64,000 nucleotides of DNA from NCBI GenBank assembly GCA_014529385.2, contig CM043942.1, positions 109,139,141-109,203,140 of the forward strand. The letters are read 5' to 3'. The notes below the pieces were generated by a model that did no database searches, had not been told where the DNA came from, and saw only the letters and a program-made list of their open reading frames with translations. The number at the start of each line of letters is the position of its first letter. Positions within the stretch are counted from its first letter, which is position 1. Source of the DNA: Adiantum capillus-veneris (taxonomy: Eukaryota > Streptophyta > Polypodiopsida > Polypodiales > Pteridaceae). Below are positions 10,449 to 21,390 of the stretch, in pieces. Made by a program: the position numbers and the translations under genes.

Positions 10449-10736
10449 CTACTTTTGATATGCTTTCTTTTCCTGTTCAGCTTGATCCCCCATGGTCACT
10501 AAAAGGTCGTTCAATTCAGCATTGGCTTTCTTAGCCTCTTCCAGCTTCTTCTTGGTGTCTTCATTTTCAGTTTGCATCTTCTTGAGATCCTCGTCCATCT
10601 TCTTTTTCAAGGCTGCTAGCTCATCTTTCATGGCCTTGTTCTCATTCTCCAAATGGCTTTGCATCACTAGGGAGCCCTCGGCCAACATCAATCTTTGTCT
10701 CTTCTCTAGTGTCAACTCCTTTTGGAGTTCGTTCAT
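10449..10736 (-). pseudogene. Coiled-coil LTR element, copy 1: N-terminal coiled coil
   Basis: A 95-codon frame starting MNELQKELTLEKRQRL and consisting of near-continuous heptads rich in Leu, Glu and Lys (LAALKKKMDEDLKKMQTE, EDTKKKLEEAKKANAEL). This is a strong coiled-coil candidate, suitable for self-assembly or RNP packaging by analogy with gag proteins (inference). Translation would begin about 610 bases downstream of the primer-binding site. Copy 2 has a matching long coiled coil at 54,925-55,380. Confidence 0.72.
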
Positions 10737-10750
10737 CTGTTCTTATGGTC

Positions 10751-11344
10751 AAGTTCCCCTTTCCAGGTGAAAATAGTATAATTGCTACCTTCTAAACACA
10801 CTGGTCAACTCAAATTTTCCAAATTCTCACTAGAACACCCTGTAGATATCCTACGTGTAGGATGTTTACTGCTCCTTTTTCCTGATAGAAGTACTCCCTA
10901 TGCTCTGCAACTGTCTCAGAAATACTCACAGGAACTATTGAACTTCAATTCAGCTTCTAAACACTCTTTTTCGTCTTTTACAGCTCTTTGATGAACTTAA
11001 CAACAAATATAACATGCATGAAGTGCTCCAAATCATAAATCATGATGTCCTACTTACCCTACTCCTACTCATCATGTGAGATGGTGATTTTGGTGTGTCG
11101 GTTGCTTTCTGGCCTCTCCAGACTCTCAAGCTATCCTTTCACCGCCTTTACCACTCCAACTCCTACTCTCCTACCTAATACTACCTAAGTTGAAGGATCT
11201 AGGCCAGAAACTCGCTCCCTAGACTCCTCCTAAGACCTAGAGAGTCCCCCACCCTCTGATCCTATCTAAATGTAAAATAAGACTCTAGCAAGCCAGAGAA
11301 TCCCTATCCTCAAGGACTAGTCTCGATCACCTACCTAGGGTTTT
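10751..11344 (-). other. 5' leader of coiled-coil element, copy 1
   Basis: Non-coding interval between the coiled-coil start and the primer-binding site. No clear ORF or motif is seen; it is where a packaging signal would be expected. Confidence 0.5.
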
Positions 11345-11363
11345 TGTCCCGACAGTGACGCCA
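11345..11363 (-). other. Primer-binding site, tRNA-Asp-like (degenerate)
   Basis: On the minus strand TGGCGTCACTGTCGGGACA begins one base after the LTR end. It keeps the pattern of TGGCGCCACTGCCGGGGAT in the element at 30,283, which itself resembles the complement of the plant tRNA-Asp 3' end. About seven of 19 positions differ from the tRNA, so it is a decayed site. Confidence 0.6.
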
Positions 11364-11364
11364 A

Positions 11365-12299
11365 TGTTGGCGGATACGCCGCGACGGATGTCAGCACATC
11401 GAGAACTCACCTAACAAGATTTTTCAGCTAAGGACGAAGCTCGACCCGCAGGCGTGTGGAAGCAAGCATAGGGTGTCAACCTACACTCGACCGACTATTG
11501 ACTACTTCCTATAGAGGTCTCTACCCAATGTCTAAGTTACAGCCTTCAAGAGTACACAAGAGGAGATTTCCTACAACGATTTCAAGAGTCAAATACCCAT
11601 CAAACATTCTCGAACACTACGGAACTTGAAGGAAACCCTATTAATACCAATAGGTCGCTCTCCCTAAGGTCCGTGACCCAAAACCCAAACCCTAAACACC
11701 CAGTGTAAAATCACGTAGGATGTCTGACAGATTTTTGCAAGTCGTTGTTTCTGAAAACTAAAGTGCCGAATGTGTAGCTCTACTCATTGCAAACGCGTGG
11801 ATATGCTGAAATGCAAAAACGGACAACGTATGCTCACCGAATCACCAGATATAGCTCGTGGGTCGATCTCGCAAAGCCGGGCCGTACACCTACAATGTAG
11901 GTGTTGACGTGTAGATCTCTCCGGGGGCAACACGCTGTACTTCTCCGCACTCGATTCCAACCACCAGTGTGCGCGTAGCGTCAAGATAAACTCTCACTCT
12001 CTCTCGTACATAGAGTACGCTCAACTCACACAAACAAAACTTATAAAAAATGACAAAATGTTTTTTTTGTATTAAGGTCAAAAGTGGTATAAATACCTTA
12101 CAATCTCAAACCCTAATGTTCCAATTTAACCATTTACTAAGTTTAAATGTCAATAATGGGATACAATTTGGAAGCTTCTACAAGCCCCACTATTTACAAA
12201 GGTGAAATGATAGTTTCTTCTCAATTAAGGAATAATTACAAAGTAAATTAGTATCCCGCCGGGCAATCATCCTCCTTTGAGTGTGTCCAGCCGCTAACA
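11365..12299 (-). repeat. 5' LTR of coiled-coil element, copy 1
   Basis: 935 bp. On the minus strand it starts TGTTAGCGGCTGG (12,299) and ends CGTATCCGCCAACA (11,365), with TG..CA ends and the primer site directly after. A TATA-like TTTATAAG lies at about 12,040-12,047 on the minus strand, roughly 255 bp into the LTR, and the LTR at 52,589-53,513 has the same box in the same place. The U5 end (gccgcgacggatgtcagca on the plus strand) closely matches the RT-less element's LTR end (gccgcgacggacgtctgca). Confidence 0.8.
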
Positions 12300-13031
12300 T
12301 AGTGTATGCAAAGATTTGGGAACACACCTTAGTATTTCCACTCATCCAAAAGCATACAAGTAGTTTACAAGTGTTAATTATGTGCTAATGCTAAGTGCGT
12401 ACATTTGCACAAAGCAATCCAATTAGAAAGGTTATCTCTCTAGTTGGAGTTTGCTTACCATGAGGAAAAATATGTTACGACTAAGTTTAGTCCCTTCATG
12501 TTTAGGTCAAGTTCTCAACCTCGATCACCAGTTATGGTGGGGTTGTTTACTGATGAGAAATGATAAAAAGTCAAGGACTTGGTCTTTGGTGATGATTTAT
12601 GTCAACATGTTACTTTTGTGGAAAGTAAGAAGAGGTATTCTTTGAGATACCTCTTAGCTGTGGAAACTCATTTGAAGTACTCTAGTGAGTTATAAATAGA
12701 GTTTACACATTATGTTGGTTATAGGCCGGCTACTTAAAATGGTTGCAAAGGGACAACAATGTCGAAAATCAAGATGTTCTTCTTTATTTCATTGAGTCTC
12801 CTACTAAACCTTGTTTCGATCAAATGGATAGCTGGATCCATGAAGGATGTCACTGTGAAAAAAATTAGTATTCTTATGAAGATATCACCACTTCTGTTTT
12901 TGAGGATGAAAAATCTTCTCCAAGGGGGGATTAATGTTAGGCCTAGGGTAGCCAGGGCGAAGGGCCAAGAGATACACATGTAGTACATAGGCAACTATCT
13001 TTAGCACACTAAGGATCTATATTAGGCATGG
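12300..13031. other. Degenerate sequence, origin unclear
   Basis: No confident gene. A plus-strand reading at about 12,735-12,930 gives KWLQRDNNVENQDVLLYF and EDEKSSPRGD with intervening stops. Because a gypsy integrase remnant follows at 13,032 it may be retroelement-derived, but no diagnostic motif is present. Confidence 0.35.
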
Positions 13032-13337
13032 TTGGGGGGAGAGTTTCATGTGTTAGTCCCCAATCTCTTAGAGAACACATATATATTCTTGCTTCAATTT
13101 GCATATAACAACACTCCTTGTTCATCCACGGGAAAGTCATCATTTCAAATTGTATATGGATACTCATTGTCTACTCCTTTGTCTTGCATTTTTCATGAGG
13201 TACCATATGCTAATGAAATTGCTCGACAACACACACAAATCTTGGAGCAAGCAAAACAATTTTTCTTATGTTTTATTCTCAAAAGAAGCAATATGAATAA
13301 AACTTTCCTTTACCTACTATTCTTAGAGTTTACATGA
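13032..13337 (+). pseudogene. Gypsy integrase remnant (post-core segment)
   Basis: A 101-codon frame whose middle reads FAYNNTPCSSTGKSSFQIVYG (bases about 13,098-13,160). This is the conserved segment downstream of the catalytic Glu in Ty3/gypsy integrases (FAYNN..HSSTG.SPFE..YG; compare AYNNNVHTSTGKAPFEIIEG at 290-345). The core lies missing upstream and the tail decays after about 13,300. This is an isolated fragment unrelated in position to its neighbours. Confidence 0.8.
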
Positions 13338-13869
13338 AAAGCAACCACTTCTATTTTTAGGTGCATAAATAGATAAAGAGAATCCCAAAATTGCATCTTT
13401 GCGTGCACCATACTTTTTCAACAAGAATCAGCTTCTTGACTTTCACGAGGAAGACGAGCGCTTTGAAAGCATCTTGAATAGGTGACTTGGTGTTTTATCC
13501 TCCTTTTAAAATGAATGAAGCCATTAGGATCTCCATCACAGAAAAGCTACAAAAGAAACACTTTTGTCCTCTTTTATGCTAATTTTCTCTCTTAATCATG
13601 GCATACACACCCTTGATTATGTAGTTCATGCTCTCTTATGTTTCATATATTTATACTACTCTAATTCATGCTCCATGAAATTAATAAAGAGGTGGAAGGC
13701 AAATATTCAATCTTATCGATTGGGGGGGATAATTGGTATCTAGTATGGTTTCTTGTGTTTTGCGTTTTGTTTATGTTGTCCTCTTTGTGTGTTGTGATTA
13801 TTCCTCAATTAATTATTTTGTTGAATTTATTTTGATTTAATGATCAAAGTTGTTTTGAAAGTGTTGGCA
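13338..13869. other. Decayed retroelement 3' flank
   Basis: Mostly without coding signal. A short plus-strand reading at 13,373-13,480 (PYFFNKNQLLDFHEEDERFE) ends in a stop. A G-rich tract 'gattgggggggataatt' at about 13,719-13,735 looks like a polypurine tract of a plus-strand element, which would suit the integrase fragment upstream; no LTR pair confirms it. Confidence 0.35.
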
Positions 13870-14129
13870 AGATTTCAGGAAGCCAACAAAACTTGATGCT
13901 TTATTGATTAGTTTTAATGTGACAAAGTCAGAACCCATTAAAAAGTGCAGCATCTATGCTTCTATCACTAGCATCCAATACCACGACAAAGAATGGGTGA
14001 GAAAAATTAGGCAATGTTAAAATAGGTGCATTGTTTTATTATTTTTTCCAAACTTGAAAGGATCAGTTATGCAATTCCATCCAAACATAAAGTGTGGTTT
14101 TCTTCAAAATCAAGGTAAGGTAATGTGAC

Positions 14130-14345
14130 TTTGTCCAAAAATTTCCTATAATAACTACATAAGCCAATAAATGACCTTCCAAATCATGCACATTTCTAAG
14201 AATTGGCCATGATTTGATAGTCTCAATTTTCTTAGGGTTGACATGAATATCATCCTTAGAGACAATGTGCCGTAAATGTTAGTGAAAGAAAGAACTCTTC
14301 TCAAGATTCAAATACAATCCATTTTTTCATAGCAAATTAAAAAAA
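14130..14345 (-). pseudogene. Gypsy reverse transcriptase thumb remnant
   Basis: The minus strand reads RHIVSKDDIHVNPKKIETIK then SWPILRNVHDLEGHLLAY in one frame. It matches the RT segment 'GYIVSKNGIATDIEKIHVI..' seen at 6,510-6,590 and the usual I.VDP.K...I..WP.P..V..LR pattern. Two in-frame stops lie upstream (NLL*KNGLYLNLEKSSFFH*). Weaker similarity may continue left to about 13,870. It is in the opposite orientation to the integrase fragment at 13,032. Confidence 0.72.
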
Positions 14346-14354
14346 TGTGTAAGA

Positions 14355-14421
14355 TGTTAACCCTCATGGACAGCCTATCACCTTCGAATGTTAACCCTCA
14401 CGGACACCCTATCACCTTCGA
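14355..14421. repeat. 34-bp unit, two copies
   Basis: tgttaaccctcatggacagc.. at 14,355 and tgttaaccctcacggacacc.. at 14,389 are head-to-tail copies ending cctatcaccttcga, followed by a partial third start (cggacacc). Confidence 0.85.
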
Positions 14422-14687
14422 CGGACACCTTATTATTTATTAGTATGAGTCATGGACCGAGCTTGTCGGTCCAATAGGTGTGTAGGTGATCACCGATGAG
14501 AGGTGCGCCACTTATCTTATTTTTACAGTAGTTTTGCAATGACCGGCCATTGTGGGCACCCATGTGTGAATGGGTCAAAAACTCTTATGAAAGCTCCATT
14601 TGACCTAAAAATCCTCATTCTTTGAGGTGCAAGAAGCTAAGAAGTGCTCTTGCTCCATCTCTTTTTCCTTCTCCTTCGTGTGCTCAC

Positions 14688-14690
<3 letters not shown>

Positions 14691-14722
<32 letters not shown>
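14691..14722. repeat. (TG)16 microsatellite
   Basis: Uninterrupted TG repeat followed by cttgagagagagagc. Confidence 0.98.
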
Positions 14723-14724
<2 letters not shown>

Positions 14725-15163
14725 TGAGAGAGAGAGCATTGCAGCGGCATCGACGATGGCGAGTCAGTTGAGCATGGCATCGGCGATGACTCGTTCTTCT
14801 TTGCAGCACAGGATCCTTCACAGCGAAAGCATTGAGCGGTGAGTGAAACATCATTGTTTATTTGAGCTTGCTAGGACTGTCTAGTTGTGTGCTTGTAGCC
14901 TTTCGAGGCTTGCACATAGTGCACAGGGAAGTTTCCAGCCTCTCCGACACGCTGGAGAGGGGGAATGGGGGAACACACCCGGCACAACAACAAAGGCCTC
15001 TCTATAGCTCAGGGTATCCACAACACCCCTATTCTCTCAGAAAACACCTTCAAAAACACTCTTCTCGCTAATAGACCACTGCCTACTCTTTTCCCAATGT
15101 CTACACACTCCACAAGTCCACCACACAACGCACATCTATTGCCACAGTCGGTCTCCACCCTTG

Positions 15164-15306
<143 letters not shown>

Positions 15307-15755
15307 CCGCTCAATATCAGTCTCTTACACAAAAAACCATTGGTCCGGGGGGCACACACATCCACACTGCCGGCACTGAGGAGAAACACAAGAACAGGAG
15401 AAAGAGAAGGGGGGAAGGAGAAACAACAACAAGACAGGGAAATCATGGTTTGATTATGCTTCAATAGGCATGTACAGAGCTTGCAATGCCATCACTTGGC
15501 CATTTTAGAGATAAATTACAAAGGGATTTGCCAGGCCCGCTCCTCTGCTAAAAAAACTCCATCTTGTAGGCTTCAAAATGGCACCAAAAAATCCCCCAAT
15601 TCATTAAAAAAATGGCTTTTATAGTGGGGGGTCTTCAAATTTGCAAATTTCTTCCTAATTGGCCCATCTGGCACCTTAATTTGGCATCTTTTGGAAGGAG
15701 GGAGCCGCCTCATTTCATCTGCTCTCTTTTGCTCTCCTTGGCCTGTGCTCTTGAA

Positions 15756-15769
15756 GGGGGGGGGGGGGG
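15756..15769. repeat. Homopolymer G14
   Basis: Run of 14 G followed by tggtggtg. Confidence 0.95.
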
Positions 15770-15886
15770 TGGTGGTGCACTAGCAACATCACTAGTGCCC
15801 CTTGGTATTTTTTTATTATTTTTTTCTCCATTTTCTACCCTCTGGGAGGCCTTCTTTCTTTGCCCCTTTTGACTAGCTTTGATCTG

Positions 15887-15889
<3 letters not shown>

Positions 15890-15924
<35 letters not shown>
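15890..15924. repeat. (CT)17 microsatellite
   Basis: Pure CT repeat between tgcctt and ttgctcgg. Confidence 0.95.
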
Positions 15925-15928
<4 letters not shown>

Positions 15929-16230
15929 TCGGACACTTTGAATTGTCTCTTCTCTACCACCCTCCTTTTCACCTCTTGAACCCGGCCTTGGAGAGTCCAC
16001 GCCTCGAATTGCCCAATCTCCCCTTCCACATGGTGGACCCCTTAAGCTTTCCCTCTTGGCCCTGAGTTGCCCCTTGGATGGGCCTCTTTCTCACTCTTTC
16101 TCTCGCTCACAGGACCTACCTCTTACTTGGTCCCATCAGCCAATTCACAGCCCCACACCCAGCCGCCCTCTCTCTCACTTCACCTCCACTATGTGTTTGC
16201 CCCTTACCCTACTACTAGCGATATTGCTTG

Positions 16231-16233
<3 letters not shown>

Positions 16234-16266
<33 letters not shown>
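16234..16266. repeat. Homopolymer G33
   Basis: A run of 33 G preceded by gctttgg-like gcttggga and followed by cgtcaagg. It could form a stable G-quadruplex on the plus strand and is also a likely place for read-length error. Confidence 0.9.
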
Positions 16267-17509
16267 CGTCAAGGCCTCGAAAACTACCTCCTAACGGGCG
16301 CTATGACACAGTAGCACCGAGAGCGCGTTGACCACAGACTACCCCCACACGAGAGGCCTCACCCTTTGCCGGCCGCCACTACCAAAATTGTTGGAGTCCG
16401 CCCCTCGCGCCCACTAGCACGCACGCAGTGCCCTACTGTGCCACATAACGGATGCGCCATAGCCAACGAGGGCTCCAAGCTCCCCTATCTCCAACTCACA
16501 CCCCAAGTGAGTGCGCTTGTGGCCTATATAGTCCACACGGTTCCTCACCTTCTTAGCATACGGGACCACTGTTTCATGGCCACGTGGCCTTCACTAGGTC
16601 ATCGAGCCTCTAAAGGCATTGAAAATCCTCAAAAAAACACCTTCATATACTCCCCTTTTGGGCCTTCCTTCCCCTTGCTCCCATATACTGCTCCGAGGTC
16701 ATATCTTCAAGCCGCAAGGCCCAACCACAAGCTCATAATTCCGGCTTCTTTCTAGGCAATCCTTGCCGCCTCTTGACTCTTCCAGGCCCGCCTAAGAAGG
16801 TCGTCAATACACGAGAAAATCATTTGCAAGCACCCCTCAAAGAACAATCCCAAACTTTGACCTGTGGTACCTCGCTGACCGAGTGCCCAATTGACGAACC
16901 GTCACTTCCTGTGCTAACTCCACACGGCATGCTCTATCTACTTGAACCCTGTTCAGTCCTAAAAAATGTCATATGGCACGATTTCCCATGCGATCGACTT
17001 GGCCCATAACTGGCCCCCGAAAAATATTTAACTAGCCATAACTTGCTATCTAAAGCTCTGATTAGCAATCCAAGAAGACAAACATGCTCCATAACTTGAG
17101 CACTACACATTTGTCCACTAATATCCAATCGGGCCACCTGTCCCCAGCTGCCCTGTTCGTCAGGGAACCGCTAAACCTTCTAACCTTGAACTGTAATATC
17201 TTGAGCACCAAGGCTCCGTTTGACGAGCCGTCTGGACCGACTTCTAGAGCACATTGAACACTACATTCCAAAGCACTGACTTGGTACTTCGGGTACCTTT
17301 ACCTGCTATACCATCTAGACCATCCTTTAGCCCTTTTGGCCTAAAAAAACTCATTAAGCATACATTTCCACTACCCTTTGGCTACCCAGGACATTGGTAA
17401 CTGCCCTAGCCTTCTGCATTGCACTTGCCTGTAGCCTTTGCCTGGCATAGATAACTTTCCAGCTCGGACCAACTTTGGCTGCACCAACATGTGGCAAAGC
17501 GCACATTTT

Positions 17510-17527
17510 TGGCGTTGTTGCCAGGGA
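17510..17527 (+). other. Primer-binding site of gypsy element 2, tRNA-Asp-like
   Basis: TGGCGTTGTTGCCAGGGA differs at three positions from TGGCGCCGTTGCCGGGGA, the complement of the 3' end of plant tRNA-Asp (from memory of that tRNA). It lies in the correct orientation about 1 kb before the gag of the plus-strand element and four bases after a CA-ending LTR candidate. Confidence 0.75.
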
Positions 17528-18516
17528 CTGCCTTGCACTAAGCTTGAGGAGCACTCAATGGTATCTCTAGAAGACTTTCTTTCATCTGTTTTTTGTTTTT
17601 TGCTGAGTTATGTTAGATTTGTTAAGTGGCTGAAATAGGCACGTTTTAGCAGGTTTTGGTAAGCTCTATTACATGCTGCAGTGTACTTGTTTTTGTTAGA
17701 TCTAAAATGTGCAGGTGTTTGCAGATTTGTTAGTTAGTGTAAATCTGTAATGTACAGTAGATAGTGAGTAGATTGAGTACTCTGTGAGTGAGCAGTTTTG
17801 ATGTGTTAGGAAGTGTAGACAGTGTGTAATTAGTGTAGACAGTGTGTAGTTTACTATGTTAGACAGTGTGAGCAGAGGTAATTAGTGTTAATTAGATGTG
17901 TTAGCTGCAAGGAGGCTAGACAGAGCTATTAGGATTTGTTGTGTGCGCGCGTAAGCTTGGTGCCCACGCGACAACATTATCCACATAAAAAAGAGTTTTT
18001 GAAAAAAGTTAAAAAAAACACTCAAAATATTTGAGACAAAAAAAAATCAAAAACAAAAAGAAAATTAAAAAATCTTATTTTAAAAGGAAGGATCGGGATC
18101 ATTCTACCAAGCCCAAGCCTAAGCCCAGGCCCAAGCCTTAGTCCTCAATCTTATGATATAGTATACACACTACTTTGTATATAAAGACTAGAACCTCAAG
18201 TGAAGGGAGGGCATGTGGGACAAGTTCCTCAAGACCTCCACCATTCCCTTCACACTCACCCTTTGGACTTACTAATTTTAGCATTCTCCTCGACTAGGAA
18301 AATACTGTTTTTAGGATTCCAAGGGCTTTATGTAACTGAATTGGGGGTTGTAAATCACGGCATCTCCCTCTAGCCAAGACATTCATTTTGAGCTATTACA
18401 TGCCATATTCCGTGGCTTGGTTAGAAAAAAGGACCAAAAATAACAAAAAATTTGGGTTGTAAACACCTAAAAAACTAAATGAGCGGCCTTTACGGACACT
18501 CACCAATGCTTCTAGT
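17528..18516 (+). other. 5' leader of gypsy element 2
   Basis: A/T-rich untranslated leader. It contains degenerate short repeats of the 'gtgtagacagtgtgtagttag' kind at about 17,750-17,890 and a run of aagccc/aagcct hexamers at about 18,108-18,138. No ORF of note. Confidence 0.55.
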
Positions 18517-20465
18517 TTGTTGAGGTCACATGAGCACATAGAGAGTGTCTCCATTTACACGGGCACTCATTATTCCTCCACCTTAGGCTCTAGGCCCTCA
18601 GCGGGAAACCAAGGTAGTACCGCTCAGGACCCACATATTGCACCTAGTGATTCTTCCTTTGACTACGATGTCATGGAAGGTTACCTGATGCCTAATCCTG
18701 ATAGTTCAAGCCAAGACATGCATTCCATGGGCCCACGGTCCGGGCTGAGCATGCTTAGCCGCTTGCAAGAGACTTTGAGTAGAGCCACTCGCTCCGAACA
18801 TGGAGCTAACGATGGGAATGAAGGGGGTGGGGAAGTAAATTCACCATTCATGGCCAATGTAGACCCCATGCTCTTGGAGAGTGTGCACGTGAATACTCCA
18901 TTCAATGCACCCCCTGACTCTTCAGAGCTATTCCCCTCCAAGGTTATATTACCTAATGGGAGTAGCCTTGCCGAAGTGCAAGAGGTTGAGCAATATATCA
19001 TTGTGGCTAGGGAAAAGGAAATTGAGAGCCTACACAAGGCAGAGCAAAAAAGAGAGTTAAAAGCAAAAGCCCCTATATCAACATCCATGCTAAGCAAGAA
19101 ATCGAGTGCTCTTGAATTAGCAACACTAAGGGTCAACCCATAGAGAGCTACATTGCATCTAGTTCAAAGGACATCCCGAGCACCTTAATCCTAGATGGAG
19201 CGTTTCTAAATGAGAACTGGGAGTATGAACTACAAACGGAGACTTTAACCGACCTATACATAGGTCACACCTATCACGTGGGTTGGTTAGATGTCCTACA
19301 ATCCACAACGGGTGCTACTAGTGTAGAGGACCAACAACAAAGAGTTTGTGATGTAATCCATAGGATTATTGAGCTAGAGAGGCAGAACAAAGGGATCCAC
19401 ATGCCTTCAATGGGTCTCATGAGATTCCTAGATACAAGGAAGGCTAAGCAACCAACTTTATCATCACAAATGGAGACTCCCTCGTTAAGCTCGATGGATC
19501 CTCCATATGTTGTTTTGCCAAGGGTCTCAGTACAATCTGAGCCCACAAGTGATAGCTTTACCTTTCCAAGTTTAGCCCATCTTTCTCTTGATGACACCAC
19601 GCTACCATGCCTACCCCATTGATGGGCATGACAAAAAATACGCCATGGACCTCATCTTTTAGTAAAGCACCGCTACATGGTAGCCCAATGACTACAACGG
19701 TAACTACAAGTGTGTATCAATCATATGCACCTATGGATCCTCGCGCTCGTGTAGTTTCTACCCCTCCCATTGTTTCAACAACTTATGCTCCATAACCCCA
19801 ACGTACAAGCTCTTATTTCAATGGGACCATATCGGCTAGCATTAGCATGTCACATCCGACGACGGCTATGCCTAGGGCCACACATATGAACTTTGGGCCA
19901 CCACATGGCACAACATCGTACCCAGCTTGTAACCCAAGGGCTGCATATACGCCAAACACAATGCCAACCCCCATTACACATGCAGTCTTGAGAGCACATG
20001 TCCCCGGCATACCTACTCATTTAGGTGACTTCGGAACCTTTGCTCAAGCTATTGGTTGATCCATGGCTGAAAATATGCGTAACACGCCGGATAGAGAGCC
20101 TAGAAGTAAGGTAGTGCAAAGCTACATAAAAATTTAGTGGAGATAGGGACGTGAGAAAGCATATCAAAGTATTTGAACAAATATGCAATTCCCTAGGAGA
20201 ACACAATGACCTACATAAGAGTAATTCTTTAAGCCTGACCTTAAGTGAAAAGGCTGGGGATTGGTATAGAACCCTAAGGATGGAAGAGAAAACAATTTAC
20301 CCTACTTTTAGAAGATCGTTCTTGAAAGAGTACATACAAGAGGGAGTACTTTGGGGTGTAGCATCTCAGCTCTAGAAATCCCACTGAGAGGATGGGGAGT
20401 CCATGAGAGACTTTATTAGTCGCTTGAAGCATTTGAAATTCTCATTGTAATCCAAATGAGCACTT
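18517..20465 (+). pseudogene. Gypsy element 2: gag N-terminal part
   Basis: Gag protein in several frames. 18,517-19,143 encodes a Ser- and Glu-rich N-terminus with a short helical segment (EVQEVEQYIIVAREKEIESL). 19,278-19,622 and 19,607-20,059 are Pro/Thr-rich. 20,136-20,375 carries the retrotransposon gag core: FSGDRDVRKHIKVFEQICNS, LTLSEKAGDWYRTL, FRRSFLKEY; then ESMRDFISRLKHLKFSL at about 20,398-20,448. The frame is broken several times. At 20,465 it is interrupted by the insertion of the minus-strand element and resumes at 31,194 with HFNNNQLLDRFIGGLQ. Confidence 0.8.
20461..20465. repeat. Target-site duplication CACTT (left)
   Basis: CACTT here and at 31,194-31,198 directly flank the TG..CA ends of the inserted element; only one copy is needed to rejoin the interrupted gag. 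Confidence 0.93.
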
Positions 20466-21378
20466 TGTTAGCGGGTCGCCGCGACGGACCTCTGCAGCAT
20501 AGCTTTCTAGCACTAACATAATATCAATACTCAGGGAAAGTGACTCGGATGGGGCACAGAGACTCTATGAGATCGTCAATCTCACGAAGTGAACCTTAAC
20601 AAGCAAACACAACAACTCTACAAGAAAACCAACACTCAATGATTAGGGAAATCTACCTATGTCCTTTCTCACAACTCTAGGTCATCACGGCATTTCGGCA
20701 CTCAAATGGACTCGAAATGCAATGAAACTTTAGGAGGAGGTCTAGGACACCTAGGGGAACTATCCTAGCAAGTCGGGTCGCAATCCAACAAGGTACCAAA
20801 ATCACGATCCATCATGAAAAAGGTCCTAAATATTGCAATAGAACTATCCAGAACGGTCATCCTATGGTCTAAGAACACTCTCGTATGGTCAAAACGACTA
20901 AAAACAACGATTTAAGCACTCAAATATGCAATTATATCTCAGAGATTGGTAGTCGCGAACCACAGCAAAACTGACAATGCTTACACTTAAATTAAAGAGC
21001 AAAGAGAGAGGAACACAAAGCAACTTACGGATTTGAAAACTGATTACCCATTCATTAGTTGCATCGATTACAAATTGGAGTAGCTCGTAGCTTGAGCGTA
21101 CGTTTTTTGAGCTCCCACTTCTTCCAAAGATAAGCGCCCCTTTCACATTAAGGTTATTGACCTTTATACCTAGGGCATTCTAAATGGCCAGTGGCCGGCT
21201 CACACGGACCTTTCCATATATCATTACAGCATTACAACTCAGGGGATTTATCCACTACTCTATAATCAGGATTCACACGGAGTATTACTACACTAGCTCG
21301 GAAAACTAATAGAGTACAAATGTGGTGTCCGGCTACGTGTCCGGCCAGGTGGGCGCCCGTAAGGTTTGTCCTCAAACA
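20466..21378 (-). repeat. 3' LTR of the RT-less element
   Basis: On the minus strand it begins TGTTTGAGGACAAAC at 21,378 and ends CCCGCTAACA at 20,466. The TATA-like box TATAAAGG is at about 21,161-21,168 (minus). Differences from the partner LTR include gacctctgcagcatagc/gacgtctgcaacatagt, gtagtcgcgaacc/gtagttgcaaacc, a few indels and an extra gg near 21,370. Confidence 0.93.
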
Positions 21379-21390
21379 TTCCCCCCTTCC
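21379..21390 (-). other. Polypurine tract of the RT-less element
   Basis: The minus strand reads GGAAGGGGGGAA directly before the 3' LTR start TGTTTGAGG. It would prime plus-strand DNA synthesis. The coiled-coil element at 53,514 has a near-identical tract GGAGGGGGGAA. Confidence 0.92.

Noticed and set aside
11650-11700. aaacccaaaccctaaacaccc considered as telomere-like repeat
   Set aside because: Units are irregular and single; not a (CCCTAAA)n array.
16366-16755. 129-codon ORF in GC-richer DNA
   Set aside because: No recognisable motif, no homologue elsewhere in the window, and it lies in the probable LTR region.
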